A DNA stretch of 64,000 nt from Acanthosepion esculentum. Taxonomy: Eukaryota; Mollusca; Cephalopoda; Sepiida; Sepiidae. Of this stretch, positions 1-9,817 are shown piece after piece. A program made the position numbers and the translations under genes. Position 1 is the stretch's first letter. Each line of letters opens with the position of its first letter. The stretch is taken from the NCBI GenBank assembly GCA_964036315.1, contig OZ038487.1, positions 59,951,662 to 60,015,661 of the forward strand, written 5' to 3'. The notes under the pieces were generated by a model. That model searched no databases, was not told where the DNA came from, and saw only the letters and a program-made list of their open reading frames with translations.

Positions 1-29
1 TTTTATTAAATGTTTTATTTTTTTTTGTT

Positions 30-386
30 TCAAAACACGGTCAAGATATTATGACTATGTTCAAAGTTAATATTATTAAGTGTTAGTTTGTTTGTTTTTA
101 TTAATAAGGCTTCCATTATTTTTAGCCATTTTTTGCATGTGGATGATGATATTATATTAGTGTTGTCGACAAGTATGTTCCGAATAGCGTCAGGTAGGTC
201 GCCATGAATATTTAAATGAGATCTAATTGAGCTATTTTCAGAAAGGTGTAGAGTCAGTCTGCGCGTTAAACAATTTGTAGTGTGGCCTATATAATTATTT
301 GCGAAAGTTGATTCTTGAGGATTACAATTCCTTAATGGGCATTTGAATTCGTAAATAATATTTGCTTTATTTAATTTTTTAATTTG
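30..386 (-). mobile_element. Penelope-like element, C-terminal GIY-YIG endonuclease domain
   Basis: Reading the minus strand gives one uninterrupted frame of about 118 codons ending in a TGA at 30-32. It starts without a methionine because it is the 3' part of a longer ORF. The order of landmarks is that of the PLE endonuclease: an NIIYEF strand followed by a CPLRNC zinc-binding pair, then NNYIGHTT (the YIG half of GIY-YIG), then LTRRLTLHLSENSSIRSHL carrying the conserved Arg and His, then KIMEALLI carrying the catalytic-type Glu, and finally HNILTVF at the C terminus. In PLEs this nuclease nicks target DNA to prime reverse transcription. The RT portion is absent: upstream (higher coordinates) the sequence runs into a (TA)n array. 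No in-frame stop or frameshift is visible, so this is the best-preserved coding segment in the window. Identity is from family motif recognition. Confidence 0.85.
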
Positions 387-398
387 TTTTTAATGAAA

Positions 399-403
<5 letters not shown>

Positions 404-474
<71 letters not shown>
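404..474. repeat. (TA)n microsatellite
   Basis: An uninterrupted (AT)n run of about 35 units. It directly abuts the 5'-truncated PLE fragment on its upstream side, a position where (TA)n recurs next to PLE-like debris in this window. Confidence 0.98.
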
Positions 475-477
<3 letters not shown>

Positions 478-1320
478 GCAGTTAGGTGTCTTTGTATGTC
501 TGTGTATAAGAATTATGGGAAAAAAATAATACGATAATAATAATAATAATATGACGAAAGTATGTTTCTACATCATGGCGCATATTTACAAAGCTCTATT
601 TTCTGTGTAGCGTAAAAGCGGTAAAATGCAAGATTACACAAAACAGACGTATTTAAAATCAACCACACAGTAAAACAATGAAAGTAACCCCCACCCCCTG
701 GGCATTGTCAACAGAGAACAGAAGATAAATAACATGAGCAAAGGGAGAAAAATAAATAAGAAAGAAAAGAAAAATGAATTGAAATTCCATTCTTCAGACG
801 GAATGTTTAAATTGTAAATGAAAAAGGGGAAAATATAGAGAGGCGGAAATTCGTGAGTAAATGGTAGGAAAAAATTTGTGTGGAAAAAAACGAGAAGAGA
901 AAACGATGGCTAGAATAATAAAAATAAAAATTAGATCAATTTAGAGAATCCCAGGCAGACGAATAAAAATAAACAACACAAAAACAAGAAAGAAAGATGT
1001 ATGGGAAAAAAAAAAGTTAAATCTAATGAAAATAGAGAAAAAATTGTTGGCTAGCCGAATAAAAACAACTCTCACTGCTTCTCAGATATCCTTTCGTGGC
1101 ACTGCTGCTTGAGTGAAGGCCATGATGAATCAAAAAGTAAAAAGAATTAAAGAGAGATAATATATAGAAACAGTGATTTTTATCACTACCCAGGAACACC
1201 TACAAAACCTGTACTTGCAGCAGACTATCTACAAAATGATAGAAAATTAATTCAGTAAATACACAAAAATAGAAAGTGGTGAAAGACATAAATGTGTCTT
1301 CTCTCGGACTTACTCACCTG
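475..1320. other. No feature recognised, AT- and purine-rich
   Basis: The stretch is rich in A-runs (aaaaag, gaaaga) on the plus strand and carries no ORF or repeat that I can place. A short inverted pair around 786-801 (attcc/ggaat) is all that stands out. Confidence 0.6.
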
Positions 1321-1321
1321 A

Positions 1322-1500
1322 TACCAGTATTCTGGGAATGACGATAAACTACATTCGGCAGCAAGGCCTCTGATAGGAAAATTGCATGTTTTGAAGAGTG
1401 TGGATAAATTTCTTAAATACTTTTGTTCCCAGGTTCACCCTGATATGGGGTAGTAGCACATGTTAGGGTCCTATCTATGGGCAAATGTTGAAATCCCAAA
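1322..1500 (+). repeat. Dispersed repeat family A, copy 1
   Basis: This segment shares an ordered set of blocks with 33480-33660 and 37875-38070: a block containing gacgataaactac, one with gaagttttgaggag-like sequence, one with tgttcccagg, and one with gttagggtcc. The copies are diverged. No coding capacity is conserved between them and no known superfamily signature was recognised. Confidence 0.7.
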
Positions 1501-1614
1501 CAAAACACTATGAATGTATTTTAATATATTTATATTTTATTTTTATAGATACAAATATTTAAGTAAATACTCTGTTTATAATAAACAGTACTAACAACAC
1601 TTATCGGCCTGAAT

Positions 1615-1735
1615 GTCCGAGAAATTTCATAGAAAATAGGTGTCCTCCGACAGGAATCGAACCTGCATCCTACACGAAACCGTAATTTAGACTGACGCTT
1701 CTTCTGTAGCTATATAGTATAGCATGTCAGGCTAT
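1615..1735. repeat. tRNA-derived SINE heads, two fragments head to head
   Basis: The minus strand carries a T-arm/B-box-like block (caggttcgattcctgtcgg) followed by a sequence also found after the tRNA-like unit at 17137-17230. The plus strand then carries the opposite end of the same unit (ttctgtagct at about 1702-1711). It therefore looks like two partial copies in opposite orientation, not a functional tRNA gene, because no complete cloverleaf can be drawn. Confidence 0.6.
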
Positions 1736-1836
1736 ATATTTATCTGTAGTTGAAGGCCTGCAATTGCGTTCAAAATAATTACATTTCAGCATTAAATAAC
1801 CCATAGAAGTTGATATGCTACTAAACAAAAGAACCA
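1733..1836. repeat. Dispersed repeat family B, copy 1
   Basis: Matches 38870-38995 in order: ctgtagttgaaggc, then a block with acgttcaaaa-like sequence, cattaaa, catag, and gttgatatgc, ending in an A-rich segment with ccaac. The class is unknown; its association with tRNA-like sequence here suggests a SINE body. Confidence 0.65.
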
Positions 1837-2475
1837 AACCAACATCATATACAGTGACGCGGTTCTGAGGAATTTAGAAATCTGAACAGGATTAGTGTTC
1901 ACAAATTTAACAAAATAAGATATGCAGTTGATACAGTGTTGATGGCAGACATAAAAAGAAAACTGGGAGAAATCCTACAGAAGGTACTGAGAGAAAGCGA
2001 GAAGAAAAGAGTAAAGGTCAAATATCAAGAAAACATAATTCAAGGTTGTTTGCAAACCCAGCATATAAATTACAAATTGGAGATACCAAAATCAAACAAA
2101 TTAGCGAAAGTGTCTTCTAAAAGCTAGTATATGTAAAAAGAAACAGGAAAATCTCATGACGAATAAAGGAAATACTACAAAACTGTTTACGTACTAACAT
2201 TCCTCTTATATGACAGTGATTTCTGGATAAACTAATCACAGATGAAGACGAGACTTTAATCAAACAGAAATGTAGTTCTACAGAAGAATGCTATGAATAC
2301 CATGGACTGAACATGCGAGAGACGATTAAGTTTTAGGGAAAAAAGAAACAAAAAGCACACTTATGCATAACATCAAAAAGAGATAGCTCGAATTTCTAGA
2401 GCACATAATAAGGAAAGAAGGCTTGGAAAATTTTATACTCACAAAACATTGAAGGAAAGAAGGACAAAAGAAAAT
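1837..2475 (+). pseudogene. RTE-type LINE reverse transcriptase, C-terminal part, degenerate
   Basis: An open frame from 1936 encodes MADIKRKLGEILQKVL and similar sequence, preceded in the same region by KIRYAVDTVL. That is the RT motif C region (YADD in the family), here read as YAVD, so a catalytic Asp is lost. Downstream, across frameshifts, are FYRRML.IPWTEH, then ISRAHNKERRLGKF, which correspond to the post-RT region of RTE/BovB-like LINEs. The ORF is broken by several stops. A tRNA-derived SINE follows at 2500, and a possible continuation (RRLWKDM-like) lies at about 2840-2880 after it, suggesting that the SINE inserted into this LINE. Confidence 0.75.
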
Positions 2476-2499
2476 AATGCATAGACTACCTCGTGAGGT

Positions 2500-2800
2500 G
2501 ACGAGGTACAGTAAAGTAATGGATAGCGGCTCGGATTAAGGAATCGGAAAGCCGAATTCGAATCCATTACATTCATATACGTGCTAATACCCTTGGGAAA
2601 GGTATGAATCCTCACCTTCTCTCCCCACCCAGCTCTGCGTAAATAGCAGGACAGACCGGTTTCTATAGCCTTGGATGGCAACTGGTCTACCGCAGAAAGA
2701 AATGGCAAACTACTGCGGGAAAAAATCTGCCTCGTCAGAAGATATCGAAAGATACATGGTCGCTTAAGCGTATATCACGCATGGCACATTACTAACTGAC
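2500..2800 (+). repeat. tRNA-derived SINE (family T), near full length
   Basis: The head at 2517-2575 has an A-box-like tggatagcggctcgg segment and a B-box-like gaattcgaatcc, the two internal RNA polymerase III promoter elements. The body holds gggaaaggtatgaatcc, then aaatagcaggacagaccgg, then cgcagaaagaaatggcaa. The tail contains ctgcctcgtcag and ends near acgcatggcacattac. The same blocks in the same order occur at 9382, 10440, 19620, 32580 and 51080, so this is a dispersed family. It resembles described octopus tRNA-SINEs by general architecture; I cannot assign the family name. Confidence 0.8.
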
Positions 2801-3204
2801 CTAGTGAGCTTGAGTAACTTGATACCAGAACAAGGTTTAGGAAGGGTTAAAAAAAGGAGATTGTGGAAAGACATGAGAATTAATTATTTTTACGGGCAGT
2901 AACCGTGAAAGTTCTGTTTTCCTATTTGAATTTGATGATGAATTATAAATATAAGAAGTGAATAAGACACGAGTTCCTCGACTTTAAAATAACCGTGGAC
3001 ATTTTCATATTGCATCCTTAAATATTTGAGCTTAACAACTTTATAATATATTTCAGTAACACTTATATGTATTTTTTAATGCAGGTCATTATTTACAATA
3101 AATATGAAAAAATATTCAAAATGATCTAGATTTTCCATTAGCTTCTGTAGAAGAATACTGTGACTTAAAAGTCCTATCGGATACATTATTGTCGGCCACA
3201 ATAA

Positions 3205-3770
3205 GCGGCCATTAGATATGCAGTGACACAGCGCTGGTAGCAGACACAGAAAGAAAACTACAATAATTTCTACTGAAGATAGTGAAGGAAAGCAAGAAGA
3301 AAGGACTAAAAATCAATTGCAAGAAGACAGTATGTATGGTTGTTAGCAAAAGGAACAGCCTAACATAAAATTAAAAATTAGAGATACCAAAAAGAAAAAA
3401 AAATACGACAATTTAAATATCTGGGAAAGCTTTTAACAGGAGACGGAGAATGCGACACTGAAGTTCGAAAACACTTTGGGTTAGCGAAAGATACCTTTCA
3501 AAAGCTAAGGTAAGCATTAAGAAACTGAAAAAATGTTAGAAACAAAGAAAAGTGTACTTAAATATTATGTAATATCATTCCTCCTAGATGACAGTGAATG
3601 TTGGACAATCTTCACAGATGAAGAAGAGACTTTAAACAACAGAAATATGGTTGTACAGAATGATGCTGGGAATACCATGGACTGAACATGTGAGAAACGA
3701 AGAAGTCTTAAGGAAAAAGGACACTTATAATTAACAACAGAAAGAGTAACACTGTAAGCTTCTTACCGTG
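3205..3770 (+). pseudogene. RTE-type LINE reverse transcriptase fragment, second copy
   Basis: Parallel to the 1837-2475 relic. The order is an IRYA motif-C remnant with the aspartates lost, KESKKKGLKINCKKTVCMV, then QFKYLGKLLTGDGECDTEV, then a YDDSEC-like block, and FYRRML-like / IPWTEHVRNEEVLRK. Several stops and frameshifts separate these pieces. The 3' end of the LINE is missing after about 3770. Confidence 0.75.
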
Positions 3771-3947
3771 TAGCTCTGGTGATGTCTTCGGATCACACCC
3801 TTTTTCTACATAGCAGAGGTTATAACGTCGTCATATCTTTCCCATATCGCTATTTCCCTACCCTATAATGTCAATCTGTATAAAATTTAAAGTCTGTGAT
3901 TGTGTGCGTTCTTGCGTGATGCGTCCGTTCGACGCATAATGATTTAA

Positions 3948-4390
3948 GTTGATTTAAAGGAATAAGACTTAAAAATACGAGTTGTTTATACAATAAGTAT
4001 GTTTATTTTAACTTTCTTCAGACAGACAACATTTTGAATTAAAATATTTTTAAGTTAAAGACAATCACAAAGAGATCCCGCTTTGCTGTTTCGTCCAGTT
4101 GTTTGTAAAGTAATTATTTAATTTCAGCATTCTTTAAAGAAACAATATTTTAATTACTTAAAAAATATTTTTAAGTTAATCTGATTTAAAACATGTTTTA
4201 AGTGAATGAGATTTAAAAATACGAGTTGTTTATACAGTAAGTATTATATATTAATCTTCTTCAAACAGACAATATTTAATTAAAATATCTTTAATTTAAA
4301 AACACAAAGAGATCCCGCTTTGATGTTTCGTCACGTTGTTTGTAGGGTAAATATTTATATTACAGATTTATTTAAACAAATAATATTCTA
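3948..4390. repeat. Two-copy tandem repeat, period about 240 bp
   Basis: The sequence from acgagttgtttatac at 3977 recurs at 4217. Both copies contain aaagagatcccgcttt and a gtttcgtc block followed by gttgtttgta. The copies differ by substitutions and small indels. No coding potential was seen. Confidence 0.85.
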
Positions 4391-4794
4391 AATATTTTAA
4401 AAAATATATATTTTTGGAATATTTAAAAAATTAAAATTAAATGTTTATGTCGGAAGTTTTATTCCTATTACATGCTGTAAACAATCAGTAAAACGTCAAA
4501 CTTGAACTTGTAAACGAGAACGATAATAACACGTACGAATTGAAGTATTTAACTGAATCATAATAAAATTAACTTTTATTTCAATGGAATATTGAAATCA
4601 ACACAATGTTTTATAACCTGAACCGTAAGCGACCTAACATGTCACGGGTCACGGGTGGTCTAGTTATTATTGTTATTATTATTGAATTATCATAATAAAG
4701 TACTGCCGATGTTCGTCGGTACGAGTTGATACATCATAACTACACGCTCTCCTGTTATTAAACACCTGGAAACTACAAGTTGATTGAATTGTCT

Positions 4795-5157
4795 TTTGAC
4801 AGATTATCTACATTTTGAGGGTTATTTTAGGCCAGAAAATATATTTTCGATTGTCAGAACATTTTGGAGACAATAATGATTTACTGATACAAGTCCTAAA
4901 ATTTAACAAGAAGGGCAAGAGGTCGATTCATAACTTTCGCAAGAGTATTTAGGCGTAAATTAATATAAACTGCGTAACTAAATCGGCTATCTGATTTCCA
5001 ATTCTGAGTCGTTACCAATTACATCATGCGCTCATTCAAGTTTACAGCACTTGGTATATCCAAGTGGGCACGCATATATGTACCGACCAGGCTCGACGTT
5101 TCTTACCTTGGGTGATCATACGAGAAACGTTGTTTCGACGCGATATGGCCATAAGCC
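4795..5157 (-). repeat. 5S rRNA + tRNA dimeric SINE, copy 1
   Basis: On the minus strand the element starts with a 5S-rRNA-like block (5157 to about 5041). Its complement reads tacagcacttggtat, gaccaggctcgacgtt and gatatggcc, all characteristic of 5S rRNA, including the internal-promoter region. It is followed by a tRNA-like module (about 5038-4925) with a gatgtaattggtaac A-box-like segment, and then a tail with taaatcattattgtct and ttttctggcc. The same three-part order is found at 50448-50800 and, shortened, at 23915-24197. A dimeric head of this type would be transcribed by RNA polymerase III. Confidence 0.8.
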
Positions 5158-5467
5158 CTGGATACCAGAGAAAACAGATATACACCTAGTTAACGCAAGA
5201 AACGATGATTTACTTTAAATTTATTTCTACTGTCAACTTGATTTTGTATAAATTATTTCATTTGGTTTCTTTTGCAATATTTTATTATTGTTTTCGTTTC
5301 TTACTTAGAAGGCCTAACACAGAAATAAGTGTCATATAGGAGCCGATAATTCATAAATATGAGAGCAATGCATCGACAGAAGCTGCAGTAGTAAGAACAA
5401 AGAAGCCTCGGCAAATTTAGTCAAGCGTGACAAACAACAGCAGCTGGAATCTATGAACTGACTGATA

Positions 5468-5610
5468 TATTTGTGTTTTTACGGTTTATCTACCTTTAAG
5501 AGCTTATTTAAATCCAGAAAATATTTTTTTAGATTGTCAAATTATTTACTGATAGAATTCCTAATATCTAACCCATAGCTGGGGGGTTCCAGCAGTATCT
5601 AACCGCAGAA
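5468..5610 (-). repeat. Solo tail of the 5S+tRNA SINE
   Basis: Shares blocks with the tail of the dimeric SINE at 4795-4925: tttatctacctttaag, ccagaaaatattttt, gattgtca, atttactgatag. There is no 5S or tRNA head beside it, so it is a 5'-truncated copy in the same orientation as copy 1. Confidence 0.65.
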
Positions 5611-5809
5611 GGCAGAGTAGGTTTTAATTGTTTATTCAATCCACGGATTCTTAAAAATTTACTTTGTTTATGATTCGTATACTAAAAAAAATATCAGCAG
5701 ATATGAGATTCGAGTGATCTGTATAAGTGTGCTCGCGCATGCGCGTGCTTAACAGTAAAAAATAAATATGAAGAAGGCTTTTCCTGTATTGATATAAGTA
5801 GGGTCACGA

Positions 5810-6060
5810 CAAGCGCACGTGATATCTTTTATATTCCTTGTTCAGGATGCATGGAGTCGCTCGTTCTCTTGGCTGACGTTCGTTTGAAAACATGTCGCCG
5901 TCGGGAGGTGTGCTTGCGTGTGCAGATTATGAAACGGTTTTTCGGTGAAAAATTTGAAATCACGCTGTTGAGTAGAATCTCCGGTCGATTCGGCTTCGTG
6001 CACCTCATACGAATGTCCTTAAAATAAGCACGAATCCGACTTTCTCCCTACAACTATGGG
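5810..6060. other. CpG-richer unique segment, unclassified
   Basis: This stretch has a visibly higher density of CG dinucleotides (cgtcgggaggtg, tcggcttcgtg) than its AT-rich surroundings and no match elsewhere in the window. It could be an unmethylated regulatory segment or an unrecognised exon. No ORF supports the latter. Confidence 0.3.
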
Positions 6061-6239
6061 TCAAATATCAGGTAAACCTGAACTGTCTGGCAGTGTGTTT
6101 GCAACCAATCTAGGAGAAGAATTCCTGAGAAACCGTGTAAATGTAACTTGGTTGTGCAAAAGCTTTTACCACTCTTGTTCTCCACCCTTCAACCTCTCTT
6201 CCTCTATCTACCGCTAGTTTCATTGAAAGTAGTCGGATG

Positions 6240-6540
6240 AACTACATTCTCTGGTCATGCTGAGGAAAACCCTCACAGCAAGAACAAGTCATGCCATTTA
6301 CATAATAGCAAACCACATACATTCCCTCCATATTCCATCAGAGAGAATTAAGCGAACCACTGCCCTGTGGAATGGACTCCCAACAGTATGTTTCCCTGAT
6401 CACTACAATCTTAACTTATCCAAGGCTACGGTTAATCTGTATTTCTCTCAACTCTACACGCAAATGGACTCCTAACGTAACCCTCTACCTCGAATAGCAC
6501 CCAGGCCTTGTAAATGGTGAACCTCACTGTAAAAAAAAAA
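6240..6540 (+). pseudogene. CR1/Jockey-type LINE ORF2 C terminus
   Basis: The frame from 6257 ends with TALWNGLPTVCFPDHYNLNL, then an AT/RVN.Y-type block and a stop at 6473. This is the terminal motif of this LINE group (arrangement W-N-.-LP, FP, YNL). The 3'UTR contains a ctctacctcgaat block also seen at 44321 and in altered form at 42780. The upstream part of the ORF is missing. Confidence 0.75.
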
Positions 6541-6613
6541 TCACAATGAGTAAGATAGCGATTCAGTTTTAAAGTGAACTTTGGGCTGGCACACGTTAAT
6601 GGACTGGCGGCCA

Positions 6614-6615
<2 letters not shown>

Positions 6616-6692
<77 letters not shown>
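6616..6692. repeat. (TA)n microsatellite
   Basis: Pure (AT)n run immediately 3' of a LINE 3'UTR remnant. Long YIYIYI reading frames across it are artefacts. Confidence 0.98.
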
Positions 6693-6696
<4 letters not shown>

Positions 6697-7094
6697 GTAA
6701 TCCATCGAGTCTAGAAACCTCAACTTAATACAAAAAGCACTGGAAGAACGTTGCGTCTTAAATTTGGGAGTCAACATTAGTGCGCATATACTACAGAGAA
6801 TCGTAACGCGGACAGTTACGTTGCCAGGCAGACGCCATAGCAACTGTTCCAACGGGCCTCGGTAACGAAGAGGTAGCGAATCAGACTCGATATAGCGCCG
6901 CTCGATCATATATTCCGTGGTGGAACTCAAGTGAGTTTCCTTTTTTAGCCATAGGACAGTGCCCACTCGAGCCACGACTACTATCACTAAGACGCTCCAA
7001 CTGGAGCCGGTTCAAGTTTAGGATATACATGTACTCAATTAATTACTTAATTATAATTCTCAAATACTCCTAATTACTTTCAATTTCATTTAGA

Positions 7095-7137
7095 TTCCTC
7101 GACTAGTTTCGGCCAACATGGACATCATCAGGAGAAA
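7095..7137 (-). ncRNA. Hammerhead-ribozyme-like motif with stem I
   Basis: Read on the minus strand: stem I 5' arm UUUCUC (7137-7132), core CUGAUGA (7131-7125), stem II region of 14 nt (7124-7111), GAAA (7110-7107), palindrome ACUAGU (7107-7102), then C (7101) at the expected cleavage position, then GAGGAA (7100-7095), which pairs with UUUCUC over 6 bp (one G-U). The short palindromic stem III is what dimeric PLE hammerheads have. Stem II is imperfect (GUCC against GGCC with one mismatch), and one extra nucleotide separates the core from it; a similar extra residue exists in the CChMVd viroid hammerhead. All core positions are present. Confidence 0.6.
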
Positions 7138-7348
7138 AAATGTTTCTGCTTGCTGGTAGCAGTAAACTACAGAAATGAATGTCTTGATGGAGAAAATGAA
7201 CTTTTGTCTGTTTGTTTTTTTATTTGTTTTTTTTAAAATCTTTTTAACATGAGTTTATTAACATTCCTTGTGTTGGTCAAACAGTCTCTTTTAAGTTGTC
7301 ATTTGAGATAAGAGCTGGATGGATTCATGCGAGTTTGAATTCTCTCGG

Positions 7349-7350
<2 letters not shown>

Positions 7351-7405
<55 letters not shown>
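7351..7405. repeat. (TA)n microsatellite
   Basis: Pure (AT)n run of about 27 units in a region otherwise without recognisable coding sequence. Confidence 0.98.
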
Positions 7406-7406
<1 letters not shown>

Positions 7407-7690
7407 CATGAAATACGGCAGATAAGGAAGATTTTTTTATTGAGTTTTTTCAGTCTCCTAACGTTTTTCCATTTTCTAGGAGAAAGAAAGAAAGGAATTA
7501 TTTCAGAATTGTCATTGCCCCAAGCGCTTTAGGTTACTACTTTAGGAGTTTTCAAGGGGATTTTATTTTTGCTGTTTTTAGTTTTTCCTCGTGTTTTGAC
7601 TGTTTAATTTGTATTTTATTTTTACGAATAGGAGAGTTTATTCCAAGCCCTCTAATACTTAATGCAAGATGTTTAAAAGAAAGGTAGCTG

Positions 7691-7693
<3 letters not shown>

Positions 7694-7742
<49 letters not shown>
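7694..7742. repeat. (TA)n microsatellite
   Basis: Pure (AT)n run lying just upstream of PLE-derived coding sequence. Confidence 0.98.
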
Positions 7743-7743
<1 letters not shown>

Positions 7744-7811
7744 GATAGGTTGTTCTGGATAGTGGACGTGACAGAGATGGTCGGTAGAATTATGCAATCA
7801 TTAGTAATGAG

Positions 7812-8075
7812 ATCATTTTTCCTAGATATCATATTACATAGAAATAATAACGAACTGAATTTTGACGTTTACAGAAAGGCTACGAACAAAAATGATCTGA
7901 TCAGTTTCTACTCAAACCACTCTTCTAAAATTGAATTTGTAATTATTATAGGTTTCTATCTGAGATCATTAAGAATCTGCAGTCCCCAATATTTTACCTA
8001 AAGATGAAACATACATAGAAATCGCCTTCAAAATCCTAAAATACCCATATCATTTCATCGACAGCGTATATATAT
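7812..8075 (+). pseudogene. Penelope-like element, region between RT and endonuclease
   Basis: The frame encodes FLDIILHRNNNELNFDVYRK, ATNKNDLISFYSNHSS, then a GFYLRSLRICSPQY block, and after a frameshift near 8000 continues as DETYIEIAFKILKYPYHFID. In PLE proteins the order FLDV-H/R-R..N, VYRKPTN, FYS.H, RALRICSP, then a Y..HFI block lies between the RT palm and the GIY-YIG domain. The N-terminal RT and the nuclease are both absent here. A (TA)n array precedes the fragment, and an (ATT)n array with an inverted hammerhead-like pair follows it. Confidence 0.8.
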
Positions 8076-8157
8076 ATAAAATGTTAATCCGTATGGAATT
8101 TCCAATATATACATTATTAATATATATAAAAATTTGTTTAATATATATACATATACA

Positions 8158-8205
<48 letters not shown>

Positions 8206-8206
8206 C
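8158..8206. repeat. (ATT)n microsatellite
   Basis: About 16 ATT units between the PLE fragment and the inverted hammerhead-like pair. Confidence 0.97.
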
Positions 8207-8250
8207 AAATATGCATTTTTCATCAGCAGTACCACGACTCAAAGTTTCAA

Positions 8251-8307
8251 TCAACGTTTCATGCGCAACGCAATCTTCAACACCTGAAGATTGCATGCCG
8301 CAAGAAA
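8251..8307. ncRNA. Inverted pair of decayed hammerhead-like cores
   Basis: Plus strand: CTGAAGA (8284-8290), TTGC/GCAA stem II around a 5-nt loop (8291-8303), GAAA (8304-8307). Minus strand: UUGAAGA (8280-8274), UGCG/CGCA stem II, GAAA (8260-8257), then palindrome ACGU. The two copies form a roughly 24-bp inverted repeat (gtttcatgcg... to ...gaaac) with acacc in the middle. Neither half shows a convincing stem I, and the minus copy has lost the first core C. These are therefore best seen as remnants of an inverted PLE-terminal structure. Confidence 0.4.
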
Positions 8308-8416
8308 CCCAGAGTTGTGCTACCGGTGACGAAAAATGTATATTTAATAACATAAGTTATACATGTGTTATGTTGCATCGAGTAATATTTCTATTAACAC
8401 TACCTTTCAATGTTCG

Positions 8417-8532
<116 letters not shown>

Positions 8533-8599
8533 GAGAGAGACAGAAAGAGAGTGAGAGAGAGTGGAAGTGATAAGAGAGAGTCAGAAAGATATACTAAAA

Positions 8600-9075
8600 T
8601 CAGTATTACAAAGAACGGAAGCATGAAAAAGTGCAGTTTTGCGAATCTTGTATATTTGTTGACGTTTGCCCGTTTCTGCAAATCCACGCCGGTCGCCCAG
8701 CTGCTGACGATTCGAAATTGGTAATCGCACAAAATGCATCCCGTTGAGAAAATAATGAAAGATAAGGATACGAAACAGCGGTTCGTCCCCGGCAATGATA
8801 ATAGTCTCTTAACGAGATTAATATTCAGAAAATGAATTCGAATCGCAACAATCGGGCTGCCGGTGTGCGTCTCGCAAGTATATTATCGCTGCCTCCCTAT
8901 CGGAGCTATCAAGAACCCAGCGGGGGCTTCTTAAGACTCGATTCGACTTTTATTAACCGTAGCAGAGAAAAAGAGAGGCATAGATGCCATCGAGATATAC
9001 CAGTTTTAAGTTTGTATCTACTCGAATCGTTGTTTCTTAAGATATCTGAATGGAGGTTCCAGGTTCGCTGACTTT
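8600..9075. other. Non-repetitive segment with a 79-codon ORF of unknown status
   Basis: This stretch has higher GC than its neighbours and no internal match in the window. A plus-strand frame at 8832-9071 would encode a basic 79-residue peptide with many Arg and Ser and no recognisable domain, membrane segment or signal peptide. It may be chance. I do not propose a function. Confidence 0.2.
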
Positions 9076-9214
9076 TGTTTTCAAGACGAGTGTATTTTTT
9101 TTCATGATGGGCTTTCCTCTTTTATGACCAGGCTTTATTAATTAAAGCGTATTACCAGACTGACAGCAAGGTAGAACCATTTTACTATTAAAATTCTTGA
9201 TGTTACTGTAACTC

Positions 9215-9360
9215 TATGCTTACAGTTTCTACTCTCTCCCTTCTCTCTTATAGAACTCTCTTCCGGCATCTTGTTCTCCAGCCAACTTTGATCTTCAAAA
9301 ATTTAAATGCAATATACAATATCTTCTGTCTTCTTAGTTCATGATCTTTTACTGTTCTCT
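9215..9360 (+). pseudogene. CR1/Jockey LINE ORF2 C-terminal scrap
   Basis: Across frameshifts the plus strand reads as the LINE terminus: actctcttccggcatcttg corresponds to an NSLPASC block, followed by QLxSSKI and KFKCNI-like residues. The relic is very short and identified only by parallel with 30412-30760 and 36083-36505. Confidence 0.45.
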
Positions 9361-9381
9361 TTGCTTAATGTTTTCTTAACA

Positions 9382-9595
9382 TATATCGTGGTGTAATGGA
9401 TACTGACTCGAAATGAGAACTCAAAGAGCCGAGTTCGAGTTTTAGTCGGATTCGTTTCATTCACTTCCGCGCCAATAACCTTAGGAAAGGCATGAATCCA
9501 TTTCTTCTCCTCTGACATACGGGTTAAATAGCAGGACAGATTGGATTCTATATGATATAATCTCTTATATTTTACTGCCAGCAAATGTAGTACAA
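9382..9595 (+). repeat. tRNA-derived SINE (family T), copy 2
   Basis: Head ggtgtaatggatactgactc with B-box-like gccgagttcgagtt, then ttaggaaaggcatgaatcc and aaatagcaggacagattgg in the same order as at 2517-2665. The 3' tail of the family is missing. Confidence 0.75.
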
Positions 9596-9801
9596 ATAAG
9601 AGACGCCTATAAATAAATCCTATAAAATCAGCAGGTACGAAAAAACTTTACTCTTCTGTACAAAACACGGCTCCAAAATTAAATAAGTGATTTCTTGAAT
9701 CTGGTTGGATATGACAATTCACGTGATGTGCTCTCTACGACGTCCGTGTCGTTGAACTCCAAATGACATAGAAATAGATCAAGGCTTGGATTACCTTGTA
9801 C

Positions 9802-9817
9802 ATTTCCGCGCGGAAAT
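9802..9817. promoter_or_regulatory. 16-bp perfect palindrome with overlapping E2F-type sites
   Basis: ATTTCCGCGCGGAAAT is self-complementary over its full length and contains TTTCCGCG on both strands, close to the E2F consensus TTTSSCGC. It sits in a locally GC-rich segment (9790-9860). No gene is recognised nearby, so function is only a possibility. Confidence 0.3.

Noticed and set aside
5041..5157. Functional 5S rRNA gene
   Set aside because: The 5S-like block is diverged and fused to a tRNA-like module and SINE tail, as in two other copies.
6541..6987. 148-codon minus-strand ORF and the many other [22 protein letters not shown] or YYYY frames
   Set aside because: They are translations of (TA)n, (CA)n and trinucleotide arrays with random flanks. 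No conserved domain outside the array.
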